The notes below the pieces were generated by a model. The model was not told where the DNA came from and did not search any database. It worked only from the letters and a program-made list of their open reading frames with translations. This document shows, piece by piece, positions 51,768-59,507 of a stretch of DNA of 64,000 nt. The stretch is from DSYU01 sp964437595 (GTDB lineage Bacteria > Chloroflexota > Anaerolineae > Anaerolineales > Anaerolineaceae): NCBI GenBank assembly GCA_964437595.1, contig CAYTHO010000017.1, positions 1-64,000 of the forward strand, given 5' to 3'. Both the position numbers and the translations under genes were made by a program. Numbering within the stretch: position 1 is the stretch's first letter; every line of letters starts with the position of its first letter.

Positions 51768-52715
51768 ATGAAACCGGTAAGCGTGAACCAACAAATTATA
51801 ACAGAATCCGTTACGAGTGAACAGCTAGTTACCTGGCTGGAGGCTTTTATCATTGCGAAGAAAGCCGAAAATCTTACACATGGAACGGTTCGTTATTACC
51901 GGGCAAGCCTGTTAAATTTCCTGTCCTACTGTGACAGTCAAATTGTCACCAGGATTGACCAGCTCACCCCCGCTATTATCCGGCGCTATCTAATTCACCT
52001 GGAAGAGCGCGGCCATAATCCGGGCGGTATTCATGGATTTTACCGCGCGGTTCGTGCATTCCTGTATTGGTTCGAAGAGGAAACCGAGCCGGATAACTGG
52101 AAAAACCCTATCCGCCGTGTAAAGGCTCCAAAGCTACCACAGGAACAAATAGAGCCGGTATCAATGGCAACCGTGAAAGCGCTGGTGAATGCCTGTCCTG
52201 TGACCTTCTACGGCCTACGGGATAGGGCAGCCGTGTATTTTCTCCTAGATACCGGCGCGCGCGCGTCTGAATGCCTGTACGTGAACCTGGCGGACGTTGA
52301 CCAGGTAAGCGGCGCGGTTCTTATTCGTGAGGGTAAGGGCAGGAAACCGCGTACCGTGTTCTTAGAGAAAACCGCGCGGCGCGCGCTGCGGGCCTATCTG
52401 AAAGCACGAACCGATAACAACCCGGCGCTATGGGTGACAGATGAACGGGAGCGGCTTACCTATTCGGGATTACGCGGGATTATCCGCCGGTTATCCGAAC
52501 GGGCGAACGTGGTACAGCCCGCGTTACATGACTTTCGGCGGGCGTTTGCCCTGGCATGCCTGCGTAACGGCATGGATATTTACTCGCTTCAAAACCTTAT
52601 GGGGCATGCTGATTTACAGATTCTACGGCGCTACCTGAAACAGACAGAACAAGACCTGCAGGCGGCGCACTCGAAAGGCTCACCCGTTGAACACATGAAA
52701 GGGGGCAGCGTATGA
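51768..52715 (+). CDS. Tyrosine recombinase/integrase Int1
   Basis: 315 residues with the XerC/D-like two-domain layout. A SAM-like N-terminal DNA-binding domain spans residues about 15-105. In the catalytic domain the first Arg is in LDTGARASECLYVN, HxxR in LHDFRRAFALAC, the second His in LMGHADLQILRRY and the nucleophilic Tyr in RRYLKQ. It lies 57 bp from attL and reads into the element, as expected for the integrase acting at this tRNA. A second recombinase is at the other end. Confidence 0.92.
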   Translation: MKPVSVNQQIITESVTSEQLVTWLEAFIIAKKAENLTHGTVRYYRASLLNFLSYCDSQIVTRIDQLTPAIIRRYLIHLEERGHNPGGIHGFYRAVRAFLYWFEEETEPDNWKNPIRRVKAPKLPQEQIEPVSMATVKALVNACPVTFYGLRDRAAVYFLLDTGARASECLYVNLADVDQVSGAVLIREGKGRKPRTVFLEKTARRALRAYLKARTDNNPALWVTDERERLTYSGLRGIIRRLSERANVVQPALHDFRRAFALACLRNGMDIYSLQNLMGHADLQILRRYLKQTEQDLQAAHSKGSPVEHMKGGSV

Positions 52716-52768
52716 CCTTGTAACGAACAGCCCGCCGGATAACTGCGAATTATCCGCCGGGCCTAACC

Positions 52769-52792
52769 ATAACCACCGGGAAAAGCGGCGGT
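52769..52792 (+). repeat. Imperfect hairpin repeat downstream of int1 (copy 1)
   Basis: ATAACCACCG and AGCGGCGGT are separated by 5 bases and can pair imperfectly. The same arrangement recurs at 61406-61428, after int2, and the first half recurs in the terminator at 59707-59733. A second hairpin lies just upstream at about 52731-52762. Confidence 0.5.
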
Positions 52793-52818
52793 AAGGCTAA
52801 ACGAATTTTAGCACACCA

Positions 52819-52854
52819 AAGCCCCCGGACCTAACACCAGGGGCTTATTTATTG
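52819..52854 (+). terminator. Terminator-like hairpin after int1
   Basis: AAGCCCC and GGGGCTT form a stem that includes further CC/GG pairs around ACCTAACA, followed by ATTTATTG. The T tract is imperfect, so efficiency is uncertain. Confidence 0.5.
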
Positions 52855-52874
52855 CCCCGAAAAGGAACCGGAAA

Positions 52875-53138
52875 ATGAAACCAGATAACAGCCTATTGGA
52901 ATTTGCCTATCTATACCGAACGCTCACGGATAGGCAAAAGGCAGTCGTACACCGGGCAATATTTGCGATATTTGCGAAGAAGGCAATCCAAAGCCCCACC
53001 CCGGATAATATCGCAACGGCTGGAAAGACATTTTTTGCCCTGGTATGGCCTGATATATGGCGGCCTGCGCTGCTGGCGCTTCTTTGCATTATGGCAGCGG
53101 GCTTATGGTTCTATACCGTATGGAGCACGGCGCAATGA
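52875..53138 (+). CDS. Small C-terminally anchored protein, unknown
   Basis: 87 residues, no recognised family. Residues 1-60 are helical and basic (RTLTDRQKAVVHRAIFAIFA), and the C-terminus is one membrane helix (PALLALLCIMAAGLWFYTVW). AAGGAACC precedes the ATG. Its stop overlaps the start of the SH3 lipoprotein gene at 53135, suggesting coupled expression. Confidence 0.6.
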   Translation: MKPDNSLLEFAYLYRTLTDRQKAVVHRAIFAIFAKKAIQSPTPDNIATAGKTFFALVWPDIWRPALLALLCIMAAGLWFYTVWSTAQ

Positions 53139-53698
53139 ACGCAACGAAACAGAAGGCGGGTAAATTGGGCGGCCTGCGGACCGTGGAAAAACACGGCAAA
53201 GAACACATGCAGGAAATAGGCAGGCGCGGCGCGGCGGCCACCTGGCGCAAATATGCGCTTATGCCAGTTGATTCGAGTGGTTATGCAATGGTCGAAAGGT
53301 CAACGGGGAAAATCCGCGCTATCTGGTGCGCGCCGTGGATTGTCCTAATTCTGCTATTCCTGGCAGCGTGTACACCATTCCCAACCCGGACCCCCACCGA
53401 AACGGCAGCGGCTATCAGTTCCCCCACCATGCAGGCAACGAACACGGCGCGGCCTGCTGGCGCTGCTGCGAGGGCTGCGCTATCCCCTACCCCGGCGCGC
53501 TGCGTGGTATCTACCGGCTACCAGGCGGGAACCGTGAACGTGCGGAGCGGCCCCGGTATGTCGTTCCCCGTGGTCGATGTGGTAAGCGAGGGGCAATTAC
53601 TGCCCTTGTATGGTCAACCTTCGAACGGCTGGCAGCGGGTCACTACCCCGGCGCTGGTCGATGGCTATTTTTATGTTTCGCGCTGGTGCGCGGAGTGA
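53135..53698 (+). CDS. KGG-motif segment joined to an SH3-domain lipoprotein
   Basis: 187 residues. The first 35 or so (KAGKLGGLRTVEKHGKEHMQ followed by EIGRRGAAATW) resemble the KGG motif of YciG-like stress proteins. After a linker comes a hydrophobic stretch with lipobox (WIVLILLFLAACTPFPTRTP), a Thr/Pro-rich spacer and an SH3b domain (AGTVNVRSGPGMSFPVVDVV, ending FYVSRWCAE). A lipobox that far inside is odd. Either this is a fusion, or the lipoprotein starts internally near 53265 or 53288. The start overlaps the previous stop. Confidence 0.6.
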   Translation: MNATKQKAGKLGGLRTVEKHGKEHMQEIGRRGAAATWRKYALMPVDSSGYAMVERSTGKIRAIWCAPWIVLILLFLAACTPFPTRTPTETAAAISSPTMQATNTARPAGAAARAALSPTPARCVVSTGYQAGTVNVRSGPGMSFPVVDVVSEGQLLPLYGQPSNGWQRVTTPALVDGYFYVSRWCAE

Positions 53699-53705
53699 GG
53701 ACACT

Positions 53706-54446
53706 ATGAAAAAAGCATTAGGTTTTGCAACGTCTGTACTTTTCTTCGTGCTAATCATTGTGCTGATTGCGCTAATGGTTAGCTATACCCTTTCGTTCGT
53801 TTCCAAGCTATTCCCTAACGATATGCTCAAGCAATGGGGAACGCTGGCAATCTTCGATATAGGGGCGGTTATCTGGTTTATGGTGTTCCTGTTCAAAGCA
53901 AGCGGAGCCGGGCAGCGTGGTACTGCCCTGCTGGGGCTGGTGGTCGATTTCATGGGCAGCCTGATTATTGTGGCGGCGGAGGTGTTCACGGCTGCGCAAT
54001 CGTACCTGACCGACCCCGGACAAGCGGCCTGGCTGCGTGAAACGGCTACATACGTTCTGGTGATATGGTTGGGCGTCAATATCGCGCTGACATATATCTA
54101 CCACGTAACCGACCCGAAACAACAGGAAGAAATGAGGGCGCGGAATATTCAAGACGAAATTACAGCGAAGGCGCTTGATATGGCGGAAAGCAAAGTCGCC
54201 CAAATATCGGCAAGTCTGGCGGACGAACTGAGCGAAACCATGAAAATCAATGTCCTGGCTTCACTCAATATCAAGAACCCCGCGTTATTACCGCCGGTTA
54301 TAGATGCAACGGCAAAAGACACGCCACCGAAAGCCACCAGCAACGGCCACCAGCGGCGGCCTATCTTCTCTATCACGCGGCGGCGGCCTACCGTGTTCAA
54401 TAATGCAGAGGCAGCAACCCCGGCCCCTTTCGAGGGGAAGGAATAG
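53706..54446 (+). CDS. Four-TM membrane protein with cytoplasmic coiled tail, unknown
   Basis: 246 residues. Four hydrophobic helices are visible in residues 1-140 (SVLFFVLIIVLIALMVSYTL, LAIFDIGAVIWFMVFLF, LGLVVDFMGSLIIVAAEVF, YVLVIWLGVNIALTYIY). A soluble tail with a helical stretch (KALDMAESKVAQISASLADE) and a basic, disordered end follows. I do not recognise a family. GAGG before the ATG at 53706 supports this start over the longer frame. Confidence 0.65.
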   Translation: MKKALGFATSVLFFVLIIVLIALMVSYTLSFVSKLFPNDMLKQWGTLAIFDIGAVIWFMVFLFKASGAGQRGTALLGLVVDFMGSLIIVAAEVFTAAQSYLTDPGQAAWLRETATYVLVIWLGVNIALTYIYHVTDPKQQEEMRARNIQDEITAKALDMAESKVAQISASLADELSETMKINVLASLNIKNPALLPPVIDATAKDTPPKATSNGHQRRPIFSITRRRPTVFNNAEAATPAPFEGKE

Positions 54447-54451
54447 CGGAA

Positions 54452-54655
54452 ATGACAGGCGTGAAAGGTAAATCCGGGCGCTACCCGCCAAAGCCGAAAC
54501 AGCCGAAACCAGAGCGGCCTAAAGTCATACATTGCGCCCATTGCGGCGCGTCTATGTACAACGGCAACCGGACCGGCGGACGGCAAAAGAAATATTGTAG
54601 CCTGCGCTGCAAACAGGCTGCATACCGCGCGCGGCGCGCGCTGGTCGATGCGTAA
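54452..54655 (+). CDS. Zinc-finger microprotein
   Basis: 67 residues. A Pro/Lys-rich N-terminus (YPPKPKQPKPERPK) leads to CAHCGASMYNG and YCSLRCKQAAYRARRA, a CxxC...CxxxC zinc finger with the CKQAAYRxR ending common in small mobile-element proteins that bind DNA. It starts 5 bp after the four-TM gene. Confidence 0.6.
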   Translation: MTGVKGKSGRYPPKPKQPKPERPKVIHCAHCGASMYNGNRTGGRQKKYCSLRCKQAAYRARRALVDA

Positions 54656-54708
54656 CCATTCGGGGGGATGCGAACCATCCCCCCACTACCCATTAGGAGC
54701 TGCGGACT

Positions 54709-55071
54709 ATGCCAACAAAAAAGACAAAAGTTATTATGCCTATCGGCCCGCTGGCTGGGCAATTGGTTGATTTATCCCTTGCCCTATCTGCCCTATCAAC
54801 TGAGGCAATGGGCGCAAAGTCTGACATAAAAGAGCGGCTGAAAAACAAAGAGGCAGCGGAAGAGCTGGGGGCGTTAGAGTGGCAATTCGAGCGGGTATCT
54901 TTTGCGCTGGCGGTTATCGCCTGGCAACTTGACCCCGGCCCCACCGCCGGATTTATCGAGCGGGCTAAAGAGTATATTGTCACCCTTCCGCCGGGCTTCA
55001 CAGAAGAGAAGATACCCAAGAACACAAATTTCATACCGAAGAAGGGGCAGACGGAATTTTTATCAGACTAA
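54709..55071 (+). CDS. Hypothetical protein of the element
   Basis: 120 residues, no recognised family and no membrane segment. A helical middle (NKEAAEELGALEWQFERVSF) and a basic C-terminus are visible. GGAGC lies upstream of the ATG. It is the last gene before the non-coding region with the candidate small RNA. Confidence 0.5.
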   Translation: MPTKKTKVIMPIGPLAGQLVDLSLALSALSTEAMGAKSDIKERLKNKEAAEELGALEWQFERVSFALAVIAWQLDPGPTAGFIERAKEYIVTLPPGFTEEKIPKNTNFIPKKGQTEFLSD

Positions 55072-55252
55072 GGACAACGGCGCGTTACGTTGCATCCATA
55101 GTAACGCGTTACGCATAAGTATCTAGAAGAGGCATTCTCGGTAGGTATTTGAGGTAATTGGTTTATGAACAAGTGTTCATTTTCTTGCCGTTTCGGAAAA
55201 CGTATGTTCTATAACGGTAGAAAATTTGTCCGATATTCCAGGTCAAAAAACC
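55072..55252. other. AT-rich region with CGCGTTACG repeats, candidate replication origin
   Basis: CGCGTTACG occurs at 55081-55089 and 55105-55113, with GTAACGCG inverted at 55101-55108. AT-rich DNA without a convincing gene follows, up to the promoter at 55253. Short repeats next to AT-rich DNA near a replication-protein gene fit an origin, but there are too few copies to be sure. Confidence 0.3.
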
Positions 55253-55282
55253 TTGACAGTTTTTCAAAACTGATTGTAAAAT
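55253..55282 (+). promoter_or_regulatory. Strong sigma-70 promoter of the candidate small RNA
   Basis: TTGACA (55253-55258) and TAAAAT (55277-55282) with an 18-bp spacer. Transcription should start near 55289. No start codon with a ribosome site follows before the terminator. Confidence 0.65.
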
Positions 55283-55288
55283 TGAATA

Positions 55289-55415
55289 GAAGTCTGCTAA
55301 GGCGAACAGCGGGCAGATTTCAAAACAATACCGAATATGTTTTGAGCCAAGGGCGTGCATATACGCGCGGCGAATTTCCCCAAAGTGGGAGGTTCGCCGC
55401 GCGTTTTGCGTTTTA
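55289..55415 (+). ncRNA. Candidate structured small RNA (about 125 nt)
   Basis: Between a consensus promoter and a strong terminator lie three stem-loops: TCTGC/GCAGA (55293-55317), TCAAAACA/TGTTTTGA (55320-55345, perfect 8 bp) and the terminator stem ACGCGCGGCGAA/TTCGCCGCGCGT (55363-55404, perfect 12 bp) followed by TTTGCGTTTT. It is located just upstream of the replication genes, where plasmids often encode copy-control RNAs; that role is inference. I recognise no known RNA family. Confidence 0.5.
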
Positions 55416-55427
55416 ACCCATTTCACG

Positions 55428-55467
55428 AAAAAACCCGCTCTTCCGGGCGGAAATCAGCGGGTTTTTT
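55428..55467 (+). terminator. Second intrinsic terminator in tandem
   Basis: AAAAACCCGCT and AGCGGGTTTTTT pair around a 16-nt loop that ends just before the next gene's ribosome site. Two terminators in a row isolate the small RNA from the genes downstream. Confidence 0.75.
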
Positions 55468-55483
55468 CAAAAAGGAAAAGTCT

Positions 55484-55867
55484 ATGTACAAGTCTACCAA
55501 TAAATCCCAAAGTATCAAGAGTGAAGGGCAGCCCATTTATGCTAATGGGCGCGTTATCGGCAAGGTTTACGGCGATTGCTTCTATAAGTCGATTGCTGCT
55601 AACCACTATCTGAGAACTCCCCCGGCCATTGCTTTTAGCTGCGAATCACTAGACGCGGCTGAAAGGGCGGGGGCGGTTCGTGTTTGTGTTACCGACCGTG
55701 ACACAGGGACAAAATACCGCGCTGCTATCGGCCACATTCGGGAGCGTGGTTTTTCTGTACACCGGGCAGGCTTCGAGCCTCAAATAGCCCTGTCACTCGA
55801 TGGCGGCTGGGTTGTCGAAACGAAAGGGCAGCCGGTACAGGCTTCGCTATTTGGGGGGATGGCGTGA
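55484..55867 (+). CDS. Hypothetical protein of the element
   Basis: 127 residues, no recognised family. GQPIYANGRVIGKVYGDCFY and the repeated beta-like segments (AVRVCVTDRDTGTKYRAAIG) suggest a small beta-rich fold. AGGAAAAG precedes ATG 55484, and the longer frame upstream runs through the terminators, so this start is preferred. Its stop overlaps the next start (GTGA). Confidence 0.6.
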   Translation: MYKSTNKSQSIKSEGQPIYANGRVIGKVYGDCFYKSIAANHYLRTPPAIAFSCESLDAAERAGAVRVCVTDRDTGTKYRAAIGHIRERGFSVHRAGFEPQIALSLDGGWVVETKGQPVQASLFGGMA

Positions 55868-56016
55868 ACGAACCCACCAGCGAACCCGAATACATCCCCG
55901 TTTGTGAGATTTGCGGTAACAGCCCGGCGGAGCCAACAGCGGACCCAGACCGGGGCGGCCTTATGCTGTGCGGGGGTTGCCGTAAATTATTCGGTTTTGA
56001 GGTGGAAGGGGAATAA
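55864..56016 (+). CDS. 50-residue zinc-finger microprotein
   Basis: A short GTG-started gene overlapping the previous stop by 4 bp. It encodes VCEICGNSPAEP and MLCGGCRKLFGF, two CxxC pairs about 19 residues apart, fitting a small treble-clef or ribbon finger. It ends 6 bp before the primase-polymerase gene, so it may act with it. Confidence 0.55.
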   Translation: MNEPTSEPEYIPVCEICGNSPAEPTADPDRGGLMLCGGCRKLFGFEVEGE

Positions 56017-56022
56017 CTTCTA

Positions 56023-57531
56023 ATGGCATTAGGGCAGGCAGCCGCGCGCGAGTATCTCGATTTGGGAATGGATGCAATTCCATGCTATCCCTTATCGAAA
56101 CGCGCGCGGCTGCTGTCCTGGCAACGTGTACCGGCTTCCGTTCAATGGGAAGCGGCCACCGAGGCGGATAACATCGGCATACGCGGCGGCGGGGAACTGT
56201 CCCTAAGTTTCATAGATTCAGATGACAAAATTAAACCCACCTGGGATAACGTTGTAAATTTCTTGTGGGGTTTTGGCCTGGAGCCTGGTAGTTATCCGGT
56301 AGATACAACGGCCCATCAGGGGCGGCGCGTCTACCTTTCGCTGATTGGAACGCTGCCCGGCGATTATCGAACCTTCCGGCCTGACTTTGGCGCGGGTGAA
56401 TTTCGTTATGGACCCGGCGCGCTGGTAGTTGTTCCACCGAGTGAACTACCAGACGGGATATATCAACGGGAGAGCGGCGATTTGCGCAATATCCCCCGTA
56501 TACGTGTACATGATCTACTGCCTATTCTCACTAACCAGATTATCACGGCCCCTAAAGAACAGCGGCCATTATTGAAACCATCCCGCCGAGCGCTGGCGCT
56601 GCTGCGGGGGCAGGGGATAGAAACCTACTCCACCAGAAGCGAGGCAGAACAGGCGATTATTACAAGCCTTGTCAATTCCGGGTTTGACTTCTCCGATACA
56701 TTAGGACTATTCGAAAGTTACCCAGCGGCGGGCAAATTCCGCGAATTGTGGAATGATGACCCGAAGAAGGCTATTCGCTGGCTGCGAACGTCATACGAAA
56801 CGGCGGCGCAATTCGTGAACGCGAATCAATCACCGGCGCGCGAAACTGCGCTATCACTTCTCCACCATGCCCGCTCTATTGCCTGGCCTGGCTTGACCGG
56901 CTCCACCGATAGGGCGGTATATCTTGCACACCTGTCTATTGCCATACGCGCGGCGAAACTTACCTATTCGGCAGGCGCGCGGGAACTTGCAGAACTTGCA
57001 GGCGTGAACCGTCACACAGCCGAAAAAGCGAACTCGCGGTTAAGCGCGGCGGGCCTACTGTCACTTACCACACCAGCTATCAAGGGAGCCGGATTAGCCA
57101 ACCTATACCGGCTAGAGTTGCGTGACTGTACCACTCCCTATAAAGAATGTGAGGGAGTGGGCTACTCACGCAACTTAACCAACCACGATGTATTTAGAAG
57201 GCAGGGTTTAGGTAAGGCAGCCGGGGAAGTATACGCGGCGCTGCTGGAAAAACAGGGGCAGACATTAGGGGAACTGGCAACCAAAACCGGCAGGAATAAA
57301 ACAACTATTTGGAGGGCGCTAATTCGTATGCTGAAAATGGCGGATACGTACACGGGGGAATATTTACCGATGGTTGAACATGACGGGGATAAATGGCGCG
57401 CGCTGGAAGTCGACTTAGACCACATAGCGCACATTGTAGGAAGCGCGGGTATTGGAAGGAAACAGAAGGAACTACACGCGCGGGAAAGAGCAGCCCACCG
57501 GCGCGGATTGGAACACTCACAAGAACTGTGA
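56023..57531 (+). CDS. Bifunctional primase-polymerase (AEP) replication protein
   Basis: 502 residues. The N-terminal domain (about 1-170) has the features of the archaeo-eukaryotic primase-like Prim-Pol domain: DAIPCYPLSKRARLLSW, a catalytic acidic motif LSFIDSDDK, the histidine motif TTAHQGRRVYLSL and RYGPGALVVVPPSELPDG. No helicase domain is seen. The C-terminal half has winged-helix segments (GARELAELAGVNRHTAEKAN and QTLGELATKTGRNKTTIWRA) that may recognise the origin. It probably starts replication of the excised element. Confidence 0.82.
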   Translation: MALGQAAAREYLDLGMDAIPCYPLSKRARLLSWQRVPASVQWEAATEADNIGIRGGGELSLSFIDSDDKIKPTWDNVVNFLWGFGLEPGSYPVDTTAHQGRRVYLSLIGTLPGDYRTFRPDFGAGEFRYGPGALVVVPPSELPDGIYQRESGDLRNIPRIRVHDLLPILTNQIITAPKEQRPLLKPSRRALALLRGQGIETYSTRSEAEQAIITSLVNSGFDFSDTLGLFESYPAAGKFRELWNDDPKKAIRWLRTSYETAAQFVNANQSPARETALSLLHHARSIAWPGLTGSTDRAVYLAHLSIAIRAAKLTYSAGARELAELAGVNRHTAEKANSRLSAAGLLSLTTPAIKGAGLANLYRLELRDCTTPYKECEGVGYSRNLTNHDVFRRQGLGKAAGEVYAALLEKQGQTLGELATKTGRNKTTIWRALIRMLKMADTYTGEYLPMVEHDGDKWRALEVDLDHIAHIVGSAGIGRKQKELHARERAAHRRGLEHSQEL

Positions 57532-57566
57532 TTCTCGGAATGGATAACGGGAGGGAATGACAAGAT

Positions 57567-57860
57567 ATGTTAGCAGAGCCGACTACTAGAGAACGTGTAA
57601 GCCTTATGCCTGCGTGGGGTTATGTCCCTGCGGCGCATGATTACGGATTGTTGCGGCTGGTTAGGGCAACGATTGCGCAAGCCGCTTATGACGCGCTAAA
57701 AGATAATTTGGAAGCGTACCAGGCGCGCCAATGGCTATTGTCCGAGGATTGCGCTATCTTTTGCGACTTTGGAGGCGTGAATTTTACAGTTATTCGAGAA
57801 TGGGTAAATGCAGGCTGCCCGGATTGGAGAAAACAAGGTGAAACGAACGAAACAGCATAG
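57567..57860 (+). CDS. Hypothetical protein of the element
   Basis: 97 residues, no recognised family. The C-terminal half (LSEDCAIFCDFGGVNFTVIR) is the most conserved-looking part. Starts 35 bp after the replication gene. Its end overlaps the next small gene. Confidence 0.5.
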   Translation: MLAEPTTRERVSLMPAWGYVPAAHDYGLLRLVRATIAQAAYDALKDNLEAYQARQWLLSEDCAIFCDFGGVNFTVIREWVNAGCPDWRKQGETNETA

Positions 57861-58008
57861 CGGGTTAAAAGTCGAAGTGCCTCTCACGCCAAAACAGGCG
57901 GAGGCGGTCGAAGCGCTGGTAAAAACCGGCGAATTTACACGGGATGAAGCCGCTTCACTTGTGCGGCGGCTTATTTCCGAAATTAGCAATGAGTTACGAA
58001 AGGGGTAA
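57838..58008 (+). CDS. Small ribbon-helix-helix-like protein
   Basis: 56 residues from a GTG start, chosen for GGAGA 7 bp upstream. A basic N-terminus and one strand (GLKVEVPLTPKQ) are followed by two helices (AEAVEALVKTGEF and RDEAASLVRRLISEISNEL), the plan of an RHH DNA-binding protein. It may regulate the element. No toxin partner is obvious. Confidence 0.5.
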   Translation: MKRTKQHSGLKVEVPLTPKQAEAVEALVKTGEFTRDEAASLVRRLISEISNELRKG

Positions 58009-58011
58009 GAA

Positions 58012-58254
58012 ATGGCTACAAGTGATTTGATTCAGGATGTTTATACCGCGATTGGTGCAGCCCGAACGGCTGCCCGCGCGGCTGCGGCTGCGCTTGAGGG
58101 TACGGCCCCGGTTTATGGCTTCCGTAAGCTGGAAATGGATGCCCTGTCTATTCAATTCGATGAAATGTTAGGGGAAGCGGAATATAGTCACCCATCCCTG
58201 TACACGGCCAACCCGGCATTACCCGCAAAAGATATGCAGGAACGGAGCAAATAG
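58012..58254 (+). CDS. Hypothetical protein of the element
   Basis: 80 residues, alanine-rich helix (AIGAARTAARAAAAALEG) then a short acidic tail. No recognised family. It sits 3 bp after the previous gene with AAGGGG upstream. Confidence 0.5.
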   Translation: MATSDLIQDVYTAIGAARTAARAAAAALEGTAPVYGFRKLEMDALSIQFDEMLGEAEYSHPSLYTANPALPAKDMQERSK

Positions 58255-58255
58255 C

Positions 58256-58780
58256 ATGAACATCGAAACGGCAAGGAAACAACTTGCAGAGCTTGAGGGG
58301 CGATTGCCCGAAGTGGAAGCCGATTACCGGCAGGCGGTCGAAAGACTCGGCAGCAAGAATGATGAAGTGCTAGAGCTGGCCGCTGCCCGCGCAAAGGTGC
58401 GGGTCGATGGCCTGCGGTCCGCGATTGACAAACAGCGGGGCGAAATTGCCCGGCTGGAAGCGGCAGCCCACCAGGCAGAGGTAGACGCTGCCCGGTTGGA
58501 AGTGGAAGCGATTTACACCGGCCTGGAAATTGAAATGCTGGAAACGCTGCGGCTATTCGTGGAATGGGAAGCCCGTTACCCGGATTATATCGAGCGGGCG
58601 CGGAAAGCGGCTGACCTGGCTGCGCGTTACAGCCTGGCCGATTTGAGCGCGAAGCTGTCTATTTTAGACTACTCAAACCCGTATAACGTCATTGTTGCCA
58701 CCGTGGGCAGCTGGCGAACAGCCAACAGGAACCCGTTATATTTGCGTGTTCCTGGCCTGATTACGAATTTACCGAAGTAA
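58256..58780 (+). CDS. Coiled-coil protein, unknown
   Basis: 174 residues. Residues 1-110 form a long helical coiled coil (ARKQLAELEGRLPEVEADY); the C-terminal part is less regular. Similar proteins occur as minor phage or plasmid components, but I do not recognise the family. It begins one base after the preceding stop. Confidence 0.5.
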   Translation: MNIETARKQLAELEGRLPEVEADYRQAVERLGSKNDEVLELAAARAKVRVDGLRSAIDKQRGEIARLEAAAHQAEVDAARLEVEAIYTGLEIEMLETLRLFVEWEARYPDYIERARKAADLAARYSLADLSAKLSILDYSNPYNVIVATVGSWRTANRNPLYLRVPGLITNLPK

Positions 58781-58861
58781 CTTTCGTCCAACGTGTTACC
58801 TCCTTTCACGAGTGGGGCTGCAATGGGGCAGCCCCACAGAAGGGGGGAAAGGGGGCAGACA

Positions 58862-59242
58862 ATGACAGATAACGGCACACTTTCACCAACCCAAAGACGC
58901 GCAATATCGGCGCTGCTGACCGAACGAAACACCAGGGACGCGGCCCGCGCTGCTAAAGTTGCGGAGCGTACCTTATGGCGCTGGCTGGCTGACCCCATGT
59001 TTCGGGCGGAGCTGACCCGGCAAGAGGGCGAGGTTATCGACCAGGCGACCCGCTCACTTTTGGCTATGCAGGGGCAGGCGCTGGAAGTGTTCGACCAGGT
59101 ATTGACCAGCGCCACCGCCACCGATGCGAACCGATTACGGGCGGCGGAGGGGGTGCTAGATTACCTGTTGAAGCTGCGCGAGCTGGCAACCCTGGAAGAA
59201 CGTGTAAGGAAATTGGAAGAGGCGCAAAATGAAAAACCTTGA
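58862..59242 (+). CDS. HTH protein resembling phage terminase small subunit
   Basis: 126 residues. The N-terminal helix-turn-helix (RRAISALLTERNTRDAARAA, then KVAERTLWRWLADPMFRAEL) is that of phBC6A51/terminase-small-like proteins, followed by helices and a coiled-coil end (LEERVRKLEEAQNEKP). Large terminase is absent. The ATG at 58862 was chosen for the GGGGG-rich box just upstream; an ATG at 58793 has none. It may bind the element's DNA. Confidence 0.65.
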   Translation: MTDNGTLSPTQRRAISALLTERNTRDAARAAKVAERTLWRWLADPMFRAELTRQEGEVIDQATRSLLAMQGQALEVFDQVLTSATATDANRLRAAEGVLDYLLKLRELATLEERVRKLEEAQNEKP

Positions 59243-59507
59243 TAAGCGCATTGAAAAGCTGGAAGAGCAACAGCCACCGGCAGCCGATGGCCCGCGCACG
59301 TGGAAAGAGTTTGTAGAATGGTCCAAAGCCGGGCGGACTATCCCCGGCCTGGGGATTATAGATATGGCGCTGCGGCCCGGTATTGTGGAAATGGGCAGCG
59401 AGGAAATGAGCGAGAACGAATTTAACCGGCGCTATCCGAACGGGGTAATTGTGCGGATTGTGGATGAGGATAAAGACCATGAAGGACTTACAGAAAAGAT
59501 TGGATAA
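59229..59507 (+). CDS. Hypothetical protein, MKxLxKR-LEE type
   Basis: 92 residues, beginning MKNLDKRIEKLEEQQPPAAD. The next gene begins similarly (MKDLQKRLDKLEELTG), so both may derive from one ancestor or share a short coiled-coil module. No recognised family. It overlaps the HTH gene by 14 bp. Confidence 0.5.
   Translation: MKNLDKRIEKLEEQQPPAADGPRTWKEFVEWSKAGRTIPGLGIIDMALRPGIVEMGSEEMSENEFNRRYPNGVIVRIVDEDKDHEGLTEKIG

Noticed and set aside
55165..55416. An 83-codon open frame over the candidate small RNA
   Set aside because: It spans the promoter and the terminator stem, has no ribosome site and an unnatural composition; the RNA interpretation explains the region better.
57838..58254. A toxin-antitoxin pair
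   Set aside because: The RHH-like protein could be an antitoxin, but the neighbours show no toxin motifs.
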